Source of the DNA: Alphaproteobacteria bacterium
Lineage (GTDB): Bacteria; Pseudomonadota; Alphaproteobacteria; Micropepsales; Micropepsaceae
NCBI GenBank assembly: GCA_023259375.1
Contig: JAHFQC010000014.1
Span: 1-64,000, forward strand
DNA: 64,000 nt
Reading direction: 5' to 3'
Below, one piece after another: positions 26,385 to 34,488 of this stretch (within the stretch, counting starts at the first letter, position 1; each line of letters opens with the position of its first letter). The position numbers and the translations under genes were made by a program. The notes under the pieces are model-generated. The model ran no database searches and was not told the origin of the DNA. It worked only from the letters and a program-made list of their open reading frames with translations.

Positions 26385-27962
26385 GTGCAAAAACGAGAAT
26401 TCTTGAAGGCTGGCGTTGCCGCGTCGATGTTCGGTTGTCTGGCCGCCGCCACGAACGCAAAACCCGTCAAAGAGGGCAGCCGGTCGGCTCCCAAGAAGAC
26501 CTATAACCTTGTGTTCATCACGCTCGACGACATGAACTGGTCGATGCCGAGCTTCATGGGCGGCAAGAGCGGCCTAACCCCCAATCTCGACAAGCTGGCG
26601 GCGCGCTCGATGCGCTTCGTCAACTGCCGCGCCGCAGTGCCGATTTGTCAGCCGTCGCGCGAAGCGATGATGACGGGACTTTTCCCGACTCACAGCGGTG
26701 CCAGCGGATTTACGCCGATCTATGAAGGCACACCGACGCTCGCTTCGATTCTACATGGCGCCGGCTACTTCACGGCCTGCATCCATAAGGTCGGGCACAT
26801 GTTCCCGCTGAGCTGCTTCCCGTGGGACTATTTCCGCCCCGGCAAGGACCGCAGCCCGAAGGAATACGAAACCCAGGTTCGCATCTCGATCGACGCCGCC
26901 AAGGCCGCGGGCAAGCCATTCTTCGTCTGCTGCAACATCAACGATCCGCATCGGCCGTTCTACGGCAGTCCGGAAGCGGCCAACCTCGATCACAATCTGG
27001 AAGCCGATTACAAGATTCCGCGCGAAGTCGGACCGGATGACGTGTCGGTGCCGCCATTCCTCGAAGATCTGCCGGATATCCGCAAGGAATTTGCGCAGTA
27101 TTCGAACAGCGTGCAACGTCTCGATATGAGCATCGGCCGGATTCTCAAGGTGATCGAGGACCGCGGTTGTGCCCATAACACGATCGTTTTCTTCAGTTCC
27201 GACCACGGCATGCCGTTCCCGTTCGCGAAGGCAACCGGATACGACAGCGGCTCGCGCACGCCGGCACTCGTGTATTGGCCGGGCATGAAGTCGCCCCGGT
27301 CCTTCTCCGAATTAACCCAGAACGTCGACTATATGCCGACCCTTCTCGACATCATGGGGATGCCGCTTCCAGAGCGTCTGGACGGCAAGTCGTGGCTGCC
27401 TCTGATCGAAAGGAATGCGTGGAAGCCGCGTCAGTACGTCGTCACGTCGGTCAACACCCTGTCGAGCGGCATCAATTATCCGACCCGTACGGTTCAGGAT
27501 ATGAAGTACTCGCTGATTTTTTCGCCATGGGCCGATGGAAAATTCCGCTACACGTCGGAGTCGATGTTCGGTCTGACGTTCGCGGCGATGGTAAAAGCCG
27601 CCGAAACCGATTCCAAAATTGCTGCCCGCGTCGAGCAGCTGACGGTCTCGACGCCTTACGCGTTTTATGACCTCGAGGCCGATCCCGGCCAACGCGTGAA
27701 CCTCATTGACCGGCCGGAATACAAGGCGAAAATCGCGGAGATGCAGGCGTTCCTATTGCACCATATGGAGCAAACGGGCGATCCGCAGCTCGAGAATTTC
27801 AAGATCTTCCTCGCCGGCGGAAAGCCCAAGGTCGTGCAGTTCCCGAAGATCTATCGTCTCGAGGACCACACCTATGAGTTCCCGGCCGACCCGGTCTCAG
27901 CCGTGCCGGCCATACAGGAAATCAACAAGGCAAATCAGGCGCTGATTGCCGGAAGTAAGTAA
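26385..27962 (+). CDS. S1 sulfatase 1 (heparan-sulfatase-like)
   Basis: 525 residues from GTG at 26385, five bases after GGGAGG. The leader KREFLKAGVAASMFGCLAAA is a weak Tat or Sec signal. Metal-binding Asp pair in ITLDDMNWS, and the formylglycine site is CQPSR with Cys88. The second signature reads GYFTACIHKVGHM, with HK where most have GK. SSDHG provides the later metal ligands. The build resembles N-sulfoglucosamine or uronate sulfatases more than arylsulfatases, but the true substrate is unknown. First gene of the sulfatase run, likely LacI-regulated. Confidence 0.87.
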   Translation: MQKREFLKAGVAASMFGCLAAATNAKPVKEGSRSAPKKTYNLVFITLDDMNWSMPSFMGGKSGLTPNLDKLAARSMRFVNCRAAVPICQPSREAMMTGLFPTHSGASGFTPIYEGTPTLASILHGAGYFTACIHKVGHMFPLSCFPWDYFRPGKDRSPKEYETQVRISIDAAKAAGKPFFVCCNINDPHRPFYGSPEAANLDHNLEADYKIPREVGPDDVSVPPFLEDLPDIRKEFAQYSNSVQRLDMSIGRILKVIEDRGCAHNTIVFFSSDHGMPFPFAKATGYDSGSRTPALVYWPGMKSPRSFSELTQNVDYMPTLLDIMGMPLPERLDGKSWLPLIERNAWKPRQYVVTSVNTLSSGINYPTRTVQDMKYSLIFSPWADGKFRYTSESMFGLTFAAMVKAAETDSKIAARVEQLTVSTPYAFYDLEADPGQRVNLIDRPEYKAKIAEMQAFLLHHMEQTGDPQLENFKIFLAGGKPKVVQFPKIYRLEDHTYEFPADPVSAVPAIQEINKANQALIAGSK

Positions 27963-27970
27963 TCGTGTGT

Positions 27971-28032
27971 TCTGGCCGGCTTGCCTGCCATTCCTCGCAG
28001 TGAGGAATGCCCCCGGCGGGCAAGCGGCCAGA
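27971..28032 (+). other. Long imperfect hairpin between sulfatases 1 and 2
   Basis: TCTGGCCGGCTTGCC at the left end pairs with GGCAAGCGGCCAGA at the right end, and ATTCCTC with GAGGAAT nearer the loop. No T-run follows. It fills nearly the whole gap, so could act as an attenuator or an mRNA-stabilising element in the operon. Confidence 0.5.
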
Positions 28033-28052
28033 CCTATCCAGGGAAGTAGCCG

Positions 28053-29558
28053 ATGAACGACAACAATATGAGCCGCCGCAACATTCTCGGTGCTTTGTCC
28101 ACGGTCATGGCGACTGCTGCCGTTGCCGGCGGTGCGGCCGAAGCTGCGGCCAAACCGAAGAAGCGCCCGAATATCGTGTTCTTCCTCGGTGAAGGTATCC
28201 GCTTCGACGAATACAGCTTCATGGGCAACCCGATCATCCAGACGCCGAATATCGACCGGCTGGCCCGCGAAGGCGTCGTGTTCAACAATGCCTTCTGCAC
28301 CAACGCGCTGTGCTCGCCGTCGCGTGCGACGATCATGACGGGCGCCTATTCGCACTCGACCGGCGCCGTCAATAACCTGAACAATTTCACCGACAAGAAC
28401 TTCCTGCACATCTCCGACGTGCTGCATGCGCAAGGCTACGATGTGGCGTTCCTCGGCAAGAACCATATCGGCGGCGAGCTGATGGACCACTACTGGGACT
28501 ACTACCTCAGCTATGAAGGGCAGGGGAAATACTACAATCCCCGCATGATTGAAGGCCGCAATGGCAAGTTTGAATCGGAGCGTCAGTTCAACGGCTATAC
28601 CGACGACGTGCTTGGCGATCACGCCGTGAAATGGCTGAACGAGCGCAACTCCGATAAGCCGTTCTGCCTGTTCTTCTGGTTCTATGCGCCGCATGCCCCC
28701 TTCTACCGGGCGCGCCGCCAGGTTGACCGCTTCAACGGCGTGCGGATTCCCAAGCCGTCGAACTTCGACGAAGACTTGGCCGGCTATCCGGGCAAGCCGA
28801 AGGGCGTCGCCAACGCATTCAACAAGATCGGTACCACGCTGCTCGATCCGGTGCGCAGCCTCGAAGAGGTCGTCAAGGATCATTACTGCGGCGTCGAGAA
28901 CAACGACGAGAACGTCGGTCGTGTTCTCAAGGTCCTCACCCAGCAGAACGTGCTCGACGAGACCGCGATCCTGTTCAGCTCGGATCACGGCTTCTTCCTG
29001 GGCGAGCACACCTTCTACGACAAGCGCCTGATGTACGAACCGTCGATTCGGATTCCGATGATCATCCGCTATCCGAATCGCATCAAGGCAGGTTTGCGGC
29101 GTGACGAGATGGTGCTGACCGTGGACATGGCGCCGACCATTTTCGATCTCGTCGGTGCAAAGACGCCGGCCACCGTCGAAGGAAAGAGCATGATGCCTCT
29201 GGCCGAGGGCAAGCCCGCGGGCAACTGGCGCAAGGATTGGCTCTACGAATATTACGAATTCCCGGGGTTCGAGAACGTTCGTCCGTGCCGCGGCGTTCGC
29301 ACCGAACGCTACAAATACATCCACTATTTTTACGAAACCCAGGAATATGAACTCTACGATCTCAAGACCGATCCGGAAGAGATGAATAATCTCTATGGCA
29401 AGCCCGGCTATGAGGCGATCACAAAACAGCTGCAGACGCGGCTGGAGCAGTTGCGGCACGAGTTGAAGGACCACTACGAGTTCAAGCCGACCGCTTATCC
29501 AGAGGCCTTAAGAAAATATATGCCCGACACTCTGCCGACCTCGGGTGGGCGGAGCTGA
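28053..29558 (+). CDS. S1 sulfatase 2
   Basis: 501 residues with a Tat-like leader (SRRNILGALSTVMATAAVAGG). The formylglycine site is CSPSR with Cys87; the second signature is GYDVAFLGKNHIGG, and SSDHGFFLGEH supplies later ligands. The usual N-terminal Asp pair is replaced by LGEGIRFDE, so one calcium ligand differs from the classic set; such variants exist in S1 subfamilies. Full length and in frame. An ATG at 28068 is an alternative start. Probably cotranscribed with sulfatase 1. Confidence 0.87.
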   Translation: MNDNNMSRRNILGALSTVMATAAVAGGAAEAAAKPKKRPNIVFFLGEGIRFDEYSFMGNPIIQTPNIDRLAREGVVFNNAFCTNALCSPSRATIMTGAYSHSTGAVNNLNNFTDKNFLHISDVLHAQGYDVAFLGKNHIGGELMDHYWDYYLSYEGQGKYYNPRMIEGRNGKFESERQFNGYTDDVLGDHAVKWLNERNSDKPFCLFFWFYAPHAPFYRARRQVDRFNGVRIPKPSNFDEDLAGYPGKPKGVANAFNKIGTTLLDPVRSLEEVVKDHYCGVENNDENVGRVLKVLTQQNVLDETAILFSSDHGFFLGEHTFYDKRLMYEPSIRIPMIIRYPNRIKAGLRRDEMVLTVDMAPTIFDLVGAKTPATVEGKSMMPLAEGKPAGNWRKDWLYEYYEFPGFENVRPCRGVRTERYKYIHYFYETQEYELYDLKTDPEEMNNLYGKPGYEAITKQLQTRLEQLRHELKDHYEFKPTAYPEALRKYMPDTLPTSGGRS

Positions 29559-29566
29559 TTTTGGCG

Positions 29567-29598
29567 GGACCCGGTCAACACCTGATGTGGCCGGGTCC
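29567..29598 (+). terminator. Terminator-like hairpin after sulfatase 2
   Basis: GGACCCGG (29567-29574) pairs with CCGGGTCC (29591-29598) around a 16-base loop, followed by AGTCTTCTTG. The T content after the stem is modest. Confidence 0.5.
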
Positions 29599-29727
29599 AG
29601 TCTTCTTGCGTATCGCCAAACAACGTCGCTGCTCGATTTGAATTTACCAGGCGTTTACCAGCGCGAAGGCGGATGCGTGTCATCCCTCACTTCGTTCGCT
29701 GCAGGAATTCCTTTTTCGGGAATTTAC

Positions 29728-29741
29728 TTTGCGCGCGCAAA
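29728..29741. promoter_or_regulatory. 14-bp perfect palindrome TTTGCGCGCGCAAA
   Basis: A strictly symmetric site in non-coding DNA, 149 bp before the LacI-type operator. Symmetry suggests binding by a dimeric regulator. I saw no second copy, so function is open. Confidence 0.35.
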
Positions 29742-29889
29742 CGGAAGGTGCATGCGCAACGCCATGCTTATGATTTCGTAAATCATCGTGCTGTGCCCGC
29801 AGTTGCAGGAATAGCACTCCCGTGTCGTGCAACGTGTTCTATGTTGTCTCTACGGATTGACACCCAGAGACCTGCGTGCAAAATGCAAC

Positions 29890-29901
29890 GACAACGTTGT
29901 C
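29890..29901. promoter_or_regulatory. LacI-type operator, site 2
   Basis: GACAACGTTGTC, identical to sites 1 and 3, 281 bp before the TonB receptor start. It places glycan uptake under the same predicted repressor as the sulfatases. Confidence 0.68.
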
Positions 29902-30182
29902 AATCGAGCAACGGCAATAACAAATAGGGACGGAAACAGGGAAAGGAGCCAGCAAAGCTTCACGCGTCGGTACGCCGCGAGGACATCGATTCTCCGCAGG
30001 CGACGAACTCGGACTTTGAAAATCTCAGCATTCGGGACGGCGCGATTAGGTGTGTACGGGGATTTTCTTCGCGTATCCCGGCTACGGGCAAACAGATTTA
30101 GGCCAGTTTTTCTGCAAGGCACGAAGTGTCGGCTGAGACGGGCTCGGAAGTTTCAAATCGGACTCACAGAGAGGGAAAGCAC

Positions 30183-32714
30183 ATGAACAGGAGTGCTAGG
30201 GCAAATACGAATAGGCAGGTTGATCGCGCGCTGAAAGCTTTGTTGCTGAGCGGTGCCGCCTGTTTCGTTATCGGGACTGCGTGGGCTGCCGATGCACCTG
30301 CCGGCCAGGTTGACGAATCCAAGGTTGTCGATATTTCAGCTGCGAAATTTGCACCGAAGGCAAAAGCCGCCGCCAGTGCCGAAGGCGGCAAAGTTGCGGA
30401 CCAGGCCGGCCCTAAGCAGGGCAAGAAGGGCAAGAAGAACGCTGGCGGGCAGGGCCCGGAAGCCGGTGCGGCCGACAAGACCGAAGGCAAGGTGGCTGGT
30501 AACCGCTCCAACGATCCGACCGGCGGCGCCTCGTCGCTGGTGGTGGCGGCAGGCAATTCGCCTCTCAACAACAACATCCGCATTCGCGGTGTTGGCGCCA
30601 ACGTTCAGTCGATGAGCGTGGAGCAAGACGTTCAGGTCGCCGTCGACGGCGTTGTCCTGCTGCGCGGCATCGAGCGTACGATGAACAGCTATGCGGACTA
30701 TGCCGATCTTCAGAGCGGCGTTGTTCTTTACGGCCCGCAGGGCACGATCTTTAGCAAGAACGCCATTGGCGGCGCTCTCAACATCACCACGCTTGCCCCG
30801 TCGAAGGATCTCACTGCGAAAGGTGAAGTTGGTTTCGGCGAAGCCGGCGAATACCACCAGAAGGGCACGATCTCCGGCGCGTTGAGCGATACGGTTGCCG
30901 TGCGCCTGTCCGCCTTCAACAACAACGTCCCGGGCTATATCCACAACCTCTTTACCGGCAAGGACGACAACAACTCGAACAGCTGGGGCGCCAATACCAA
31001 AGTACTTTGGAATGCAGCCGATAAGCTCGATCTGACTTTCTCGATTTGGTATCGCAACGATCACACCACATGCTGCTCCACGACCGCGGTGCGCATCACC
31101 AATCCGCTGCTGCTAAAGCTTTATGCCGGAATGGGAATGCCGGGGGTCGATGCCACAAAGCCCTTCATCGAGAATGCTAATTACTACGACAACACCAACG
31201 GCGTGAAGTTCGGTTCGCAAGCCGGGGTCTTCTCGCTCCGCGCGGATTACGATCTGGGCAGCGCCAAGCTGTCGGCAGTGACGGCCTATCAGTTCCGCAT
31301 GGTCGATACCTCGTCGGATCGCGACAATATCTACAACACAGTTCCGATCTACACCGGCGGCAATGGCGGCAACTTCTATGCGATGTGGAACGACTTCAAC
31401 AATCGCCTTCGCACCCAACAGTGGTCGGAGGACGTCCGCCTCACGTCGAAGGACGCGGATAGCCGTCTTACTTATGAACTCGGCTTCTATTGGTATCACT
31501 TCAATCTGAGCCAGGAGCAAGGCGATCGCGCGGCGTACTGCAAGGCAGGAACGCTTGGGATGCCCTGCTCGACGCCGAACACTAGCTGGAAGTCCCGCGC
31601 CAGCAATGCGCAGGAAGTCAACGAGGCGTTCTCGCTTTTCGGCGAACTCCAGTATGCGATCACGAACGACTTGAAGGTGTTCGGTGGTCCGCGCGTCATG
31701 TACGAGTCCGTGTCGATGAACGGCGTCTGCTTCCTGCCCCAGACCAATCATCCGACGGATGCGGTCTTCGGAAGCTGCACCAACGGCTTCAAGAAATCCG
31801 GCGACTTATCGGCCACGGGCGACATCGGATTGCGTTACGACTTCGGATGGGGCAGCACCTATGGCCGTGTCACACGCGGCTACAAGGGCCAAGCCTACAA
31901 TATGGGCCCCAAGACGGACTATGCCCATCAGGAGATCATCTCGCCGGAATACAATCTCGCCTATGAACTCGGCGTTAACCTCAAGACTCCTGATAACAAG
32001 TACACGTTCAACGGTGTTCTGTTCCAGACCAATTTCGACAACATGCAAGTCAGCGTGAGCCGTGCCAATTCGATTACCGGCATCACGGACAATATCGTGA
32101 GCAATGCTGGCACGGCTCGCAGCCGCGGTTTCGAAGTCAGCATGCGCCAGGCGCCATTGCAGGGCTTGTCGTTCACGGAAAGCGTGACTTACACCGAGGC
32201 TGTGTTCAACCTCATCGGCAACTCGTGCCCGATCCCGCTGCAGAGCGGCGCCAAGCAGTATGCATCGATGGATGCGGCTCCGGCTGGAGTTTGCTACACG
32301 ATCCCCGGAGACACGACCGTTTATCAGAACAATCTGGGCGGTCAGATGCCGTATTCGCCGAAGTGGAAGATCGCAGTGTCTCCGCGCTATCAGCATGAGA
32401 TTCCTGGAACCGACTACCGGGCCTTCATCCAGGCGTCCGTCAATTACCAGACCCAGCAGAACTTTGACGTGGCGGGTGATCCGGCGCTTTTCCAGAAGGC
32501 CTATACCCTCGTCAATTCCACGATCGGTGTGAACGACAAGGACAACAAGTACCAGCTGTCGTTCAGCGTCAACAACATCTTCAACCAGATGTTCTACACC
32601 AACATGACTCATTTTACGCTCGATCAGACCAAGACGGCGTATGATGACTATCTGGCGCAAATTCCGAGAAATGCACGCCGGCAATTCAGCGTCCGGTTCT
32701 CGGCAAAGTTCTGA
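30183..32714 (+). CDS. TonB-dependent receptor of the sulfated-glycan locus, unusual N-terminus
   Basis: 843 residues from the ATG at 30183, after AGGGAAAG. A signal peptide ends near TAWAAD. Residues about 30-115 are a Lys/Ala/Gly-rich low-complexity stretch (KFAPKAKAAASAEGGK, KQGKKGKKNAGGQG) that replaces the ordinary TonB box and first plug strands. The plug resumes with NNIRIRGVGANVQ, VAVDGVVLLRG and VVLYGPQGTIFSKNAIGGALNITT. The barrel ends in RQFSVRFSAKF. Placed among sulfatases, it most likely imports sulfated oligosaccharides; the basic stretch could contact acidic sugars or the TonB system. Confidence 0.85.
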   Translation: MNRSARANTNRQVDRALKALLLSGAACFVIGTAWAADAPAGQVDESKVVDISAAKFAPKAKAAASAEGGKVADQAGPKQGKKGKKNAGGQGPEAGAADKTEGKVAGNRSNDPTGGASSLVVAAGNSPLNNNIRIRGVGANVQSMSVEQDVQVAVDGVVLLRGIERTMNSYADYADLQSGVVLYGPQGTIFSKNAIGGALNITTLAPSKDLTAKGEVGFGEAGEYHQKGTISGALSDTVAVRLSAFNNNVPGYIHNLFTGKDDNNSNSWGANTKVLWNAADKLDLTFSIWYRNDHTTCCSTTAVRITNPLLLKLYAGMGMPGVDATKPFIENANYYDNTNGVKFGSQAGVFSLRADYDLGSAKLSAVTAYQFRMVDTSSDRDNIYNTVPIYTGGNGGNFYAMWNDFNNRLRTQQWSEDVRLTSKDADSRLTYELGFYWYHFNLSQEQGDRAAYCKAGTLGMPCSTPNTSWKSRASNAQEVNEAFSLFGELQYAITNDLKVFGGPRVMYESVSMNGVCFLPQTNHPTDAVFGSCTNGFKKSGDLSATGDIGLRYDFGWGSTYGRVTRGYKGQAYNMGPKTDYAHQEIISPEYNLAYELGVNLKTPDNKYTFNGVLFQTNFDNMQVSVSRANSITGITDNIVSNAGTARSRGFEVSMRQAPLQGLSFTESVTYTEAVFNLIGNSCPIPLQSGAKQYASMDAAPAGVCYTIPGDTTVYQNNLGGQMPYSPKWKIAVSPRYQHEIPGTDYRAFIQASVNYQTQQNFDVAGDPALFQKAYTLVNSTIGVNDKDNKYQLSFSVNNIFNQMFYTNMTHFTLDQTKTAYDDYLAQIPRNARRQFSVRFSAKF

Positions 32715-32722
32715 GTTGAGAA

Positions 32723-32747
32723 GAGGCGCCGGGGCAACCGGCGCCTC
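32723..32747 (+). terminator. Hairpin after the TonB receptor
   Basis: GAGGCGCCGG (32723-32732) and CCGGCGCCTC (32738-32747) pair perfectly over ten bases around a 5-base loop, followed by TCTTTG. It probably reduces read-through into sulfatase 3, which starts 45 bp later. Confidence 0.7.
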
Positions 32748-32791
32748 TCTTTGCATTTGACATAAGCGGGCTCAATACGCGGGAGAGTGCG

Positions 32792-34324
32792 ATGAGCAAG
32801 ACACTTGAGATGTCCCGGCGCTCGATGATCGGCGCCACGATGATGGTTCCGGTGGCGGCGCAGGCCGGAGCGAAGTCCAAACCGGGGGCTGATAAGCGCC
32901 CCAATTTCCTTTTCATCTTCCCAGACCAATTCCGTTTCGATTGGCTGAGCGGAACACCCGATCTGCCGGTCAAGACGCCGAACCTGGACGCGGTTGCCGC
33001 GCGCGGCGTGCGTTTTCAGAAGGCTGTGGTTTCGGCGCCGGTATGTGCGCCGTCGCGCGCCTGTTTGGCCTCCGGTCGTGAATACGACAGCTGCGGCGTC
33101 GACAGCAATATGGGCGTGTTCCCGTCCACCCAGGCGACCTACTACAAGAAGCTGCGCGACTCCGGCTATTTTGTCGGCGCCTGCGGCAAGCTCGATCTCT
33201 CCAAGCCCAATTTCGACAATGGTCTCGACGGCAAGAACCACATGGTCGAGTGGGGCTTCTCGGACATGATCAATTGCGCCGGCAAAGGCGATGCGGTGTT
33301 CCGCTGGGAAGAGCACCACAAGCCGTTTGAGCCCTACATGGTCTACATGATGAAGAAGGGCGTGGGCGAGATGCACGCGGCCGATCTCGGGCTCCGCGGC
33401 GGCGGCAAGGGCGGCGAGGGCAACAACGCCCAGGGTTACGCCAAGGTTTTTCCCACGCCGCTCGACGATGAGGATTACCAGGACAACTGGATCGGCCGTT
33501 GCGGACTCGATCTGATGAAGAAGTTCCCGGCCGGCAAACCCTGGCATCTGGTGGTGAATTTCGCCGGTCCTCATAATCCTGAGGATATCACGCGGCGGAT
33601 GGAAGCGACGGTTCGCGACCGCAAGTGCCCGGCTCCGAATGACTCCACGGAACTCAATGCCGATACGCACAACGCCATTCGACAGAACTACACCGCGATG
33701 GTCGAGAACCTCGATCGTTGGGTCGGCATCTTCGTTGAAGAATTGAAGCGCCGCGGCGAGTACGAGAACACCATCATCGTGTTCTCGAGCGACCACGGCG
33801 AGATGCTGGGCGATCACAATCGCTGGGCCAAGAACGTTCCCTATGAGGCCTCGATCGGCGTGCCGCTGATCGTCGGCGGTCCGGGCATGAAGCCGCGCAA
33901 GAGCGACGCGCTAGTCAGCATGATCGACATCAGTGCGACGTTCCTCGATTACGCCGGAGCCGAACGCCCCGAAGGCATGACAGCGAAGTCGTTCCGCCCG
34001 CTGCTCGAAGGCAAGACTGACAAGCATCGCGATTACGTCCAGTCGGGTCTCTTCAATTGGCGTCTGGTTGCTGACAGCCGCTACAAGCTGGTGCAGGGCT
34101 TCGATCCCGCGGTTAGGGAACGCGGCGGCAGCGTCGCCAAGGGTAAGGAACTGCCGGTGGTGTTGTTCGATCTCGCGCTCAATCCCGAAGAGACCAAGAA
34201 CTACGCCGCGGCCGAGCCGCAGGTTGTCGAGCGTCTGACGAAGCTGTTGCCGGAACGCAATCCCGATCCGGGTTACGGCGTCGTTACGCCCGAACGTCAG
34301 AAGAACTATGGACCGAAAGGCTGA
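32792..34324 (+). CDS. S1 sulfatase 3
   Basis: 510 residues, Tat-like leader (MSRRSMIGATMMVPVAAQAGA). The formylglycine site is CAPSR with Cys85. IFPDQFRFDWLSG stands in the first metal-binding strand and SSDHGEMLGDH in the later one. The second signature is GYFVGACGKLDLS. DQFRFD/GDHNRWAKN features are common in choline-sulfatase-like and polysaccharide sulfatases. Preceded by a hairpin and followed by a strong terminator, it may form its own transcription unit. Confidence 0.87.
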   Translation: MSKTLEMSRRSMIGATMMVPVAAQAGAKSKPGADKRPNFLFIFPDQFRFDWLSGTPDLPVKTPNLDAVAARGVRFQKAVVSAPVCAPSRACLASGREYDSCGVDSNMGVFPSTQATYYKKLRDSGYFVGACGKLDLSKPNFDNGLDGKNHMVEWGFSDMINCAGKGDAVFRWEEHHKPFEPYMVYMMKKGVGEMHAADLGLRGGGKGGEGNNAQGYAKVFPTPLDDEDYQDNWIGRCGLDLMKKFPAGKPWHLVVNFAGPHNPEDITRRMEATVRDRKCPAPNDSTELNADTHNAIRQNYTAMVENLDRWVGIFVEELKRRGEYENTIIVFSSDHGEMLGDHNRWAKNVPYEASIGVPLIVGGPGMKPRKSDALVSMIDISATFLDYAGAERPEGMTAKSFRPLLEGKTDKHRDYVQSGLFNWRLVADSRYKLVQGFDPAVRERGGSVAKGKELPVVLFDLALNPEETKNYAAAEPQVVERLTKLLPERNPDPGYGVVTPERQKNYGPKG

Positions 34325-34411
34325 TGTGATGGGCCGCCGGTCGGCAGCCCGCATCAGTTTTGCATCAGGCCGGAATAGATGTGCGCTCTCCCCGACATCT
34401 ATAAACTGATC

Positions 34412-34445
34412 GGAGGTCTCGCTGCGCGGGGCCTCCTATTTTTTG
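34412..34445 (+). terminator. Intrinsic terminator after sulfatase 3
   Basis: GGAGGTCTCG (34412-34421) pairs with CGGGGCCTCC (34427-34436), two G-T wobbles, loop CTGCG, then TATTTTTTG. This is the clearest intrinsic terminator in the window. Confidence 0.82.
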
Positions 34446-34488
34446 ATCAGCCGGAGCAGTGAGTTTCAAAGCAATCAAGGAGCGAGAT

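Larger units (their letters stand above)
29559..30182. promoter_or_regulatory. Long control region before the TonB receptor
   Basis: No gene is evident in about 620 bases. It holds a terminator-like stem at its left end, a 14-bp palindrome at 29728 and the LacI-type operator at 29890. The 281 bp from operator to start implies a long leader or additional regulation. Confidence 0.5.
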
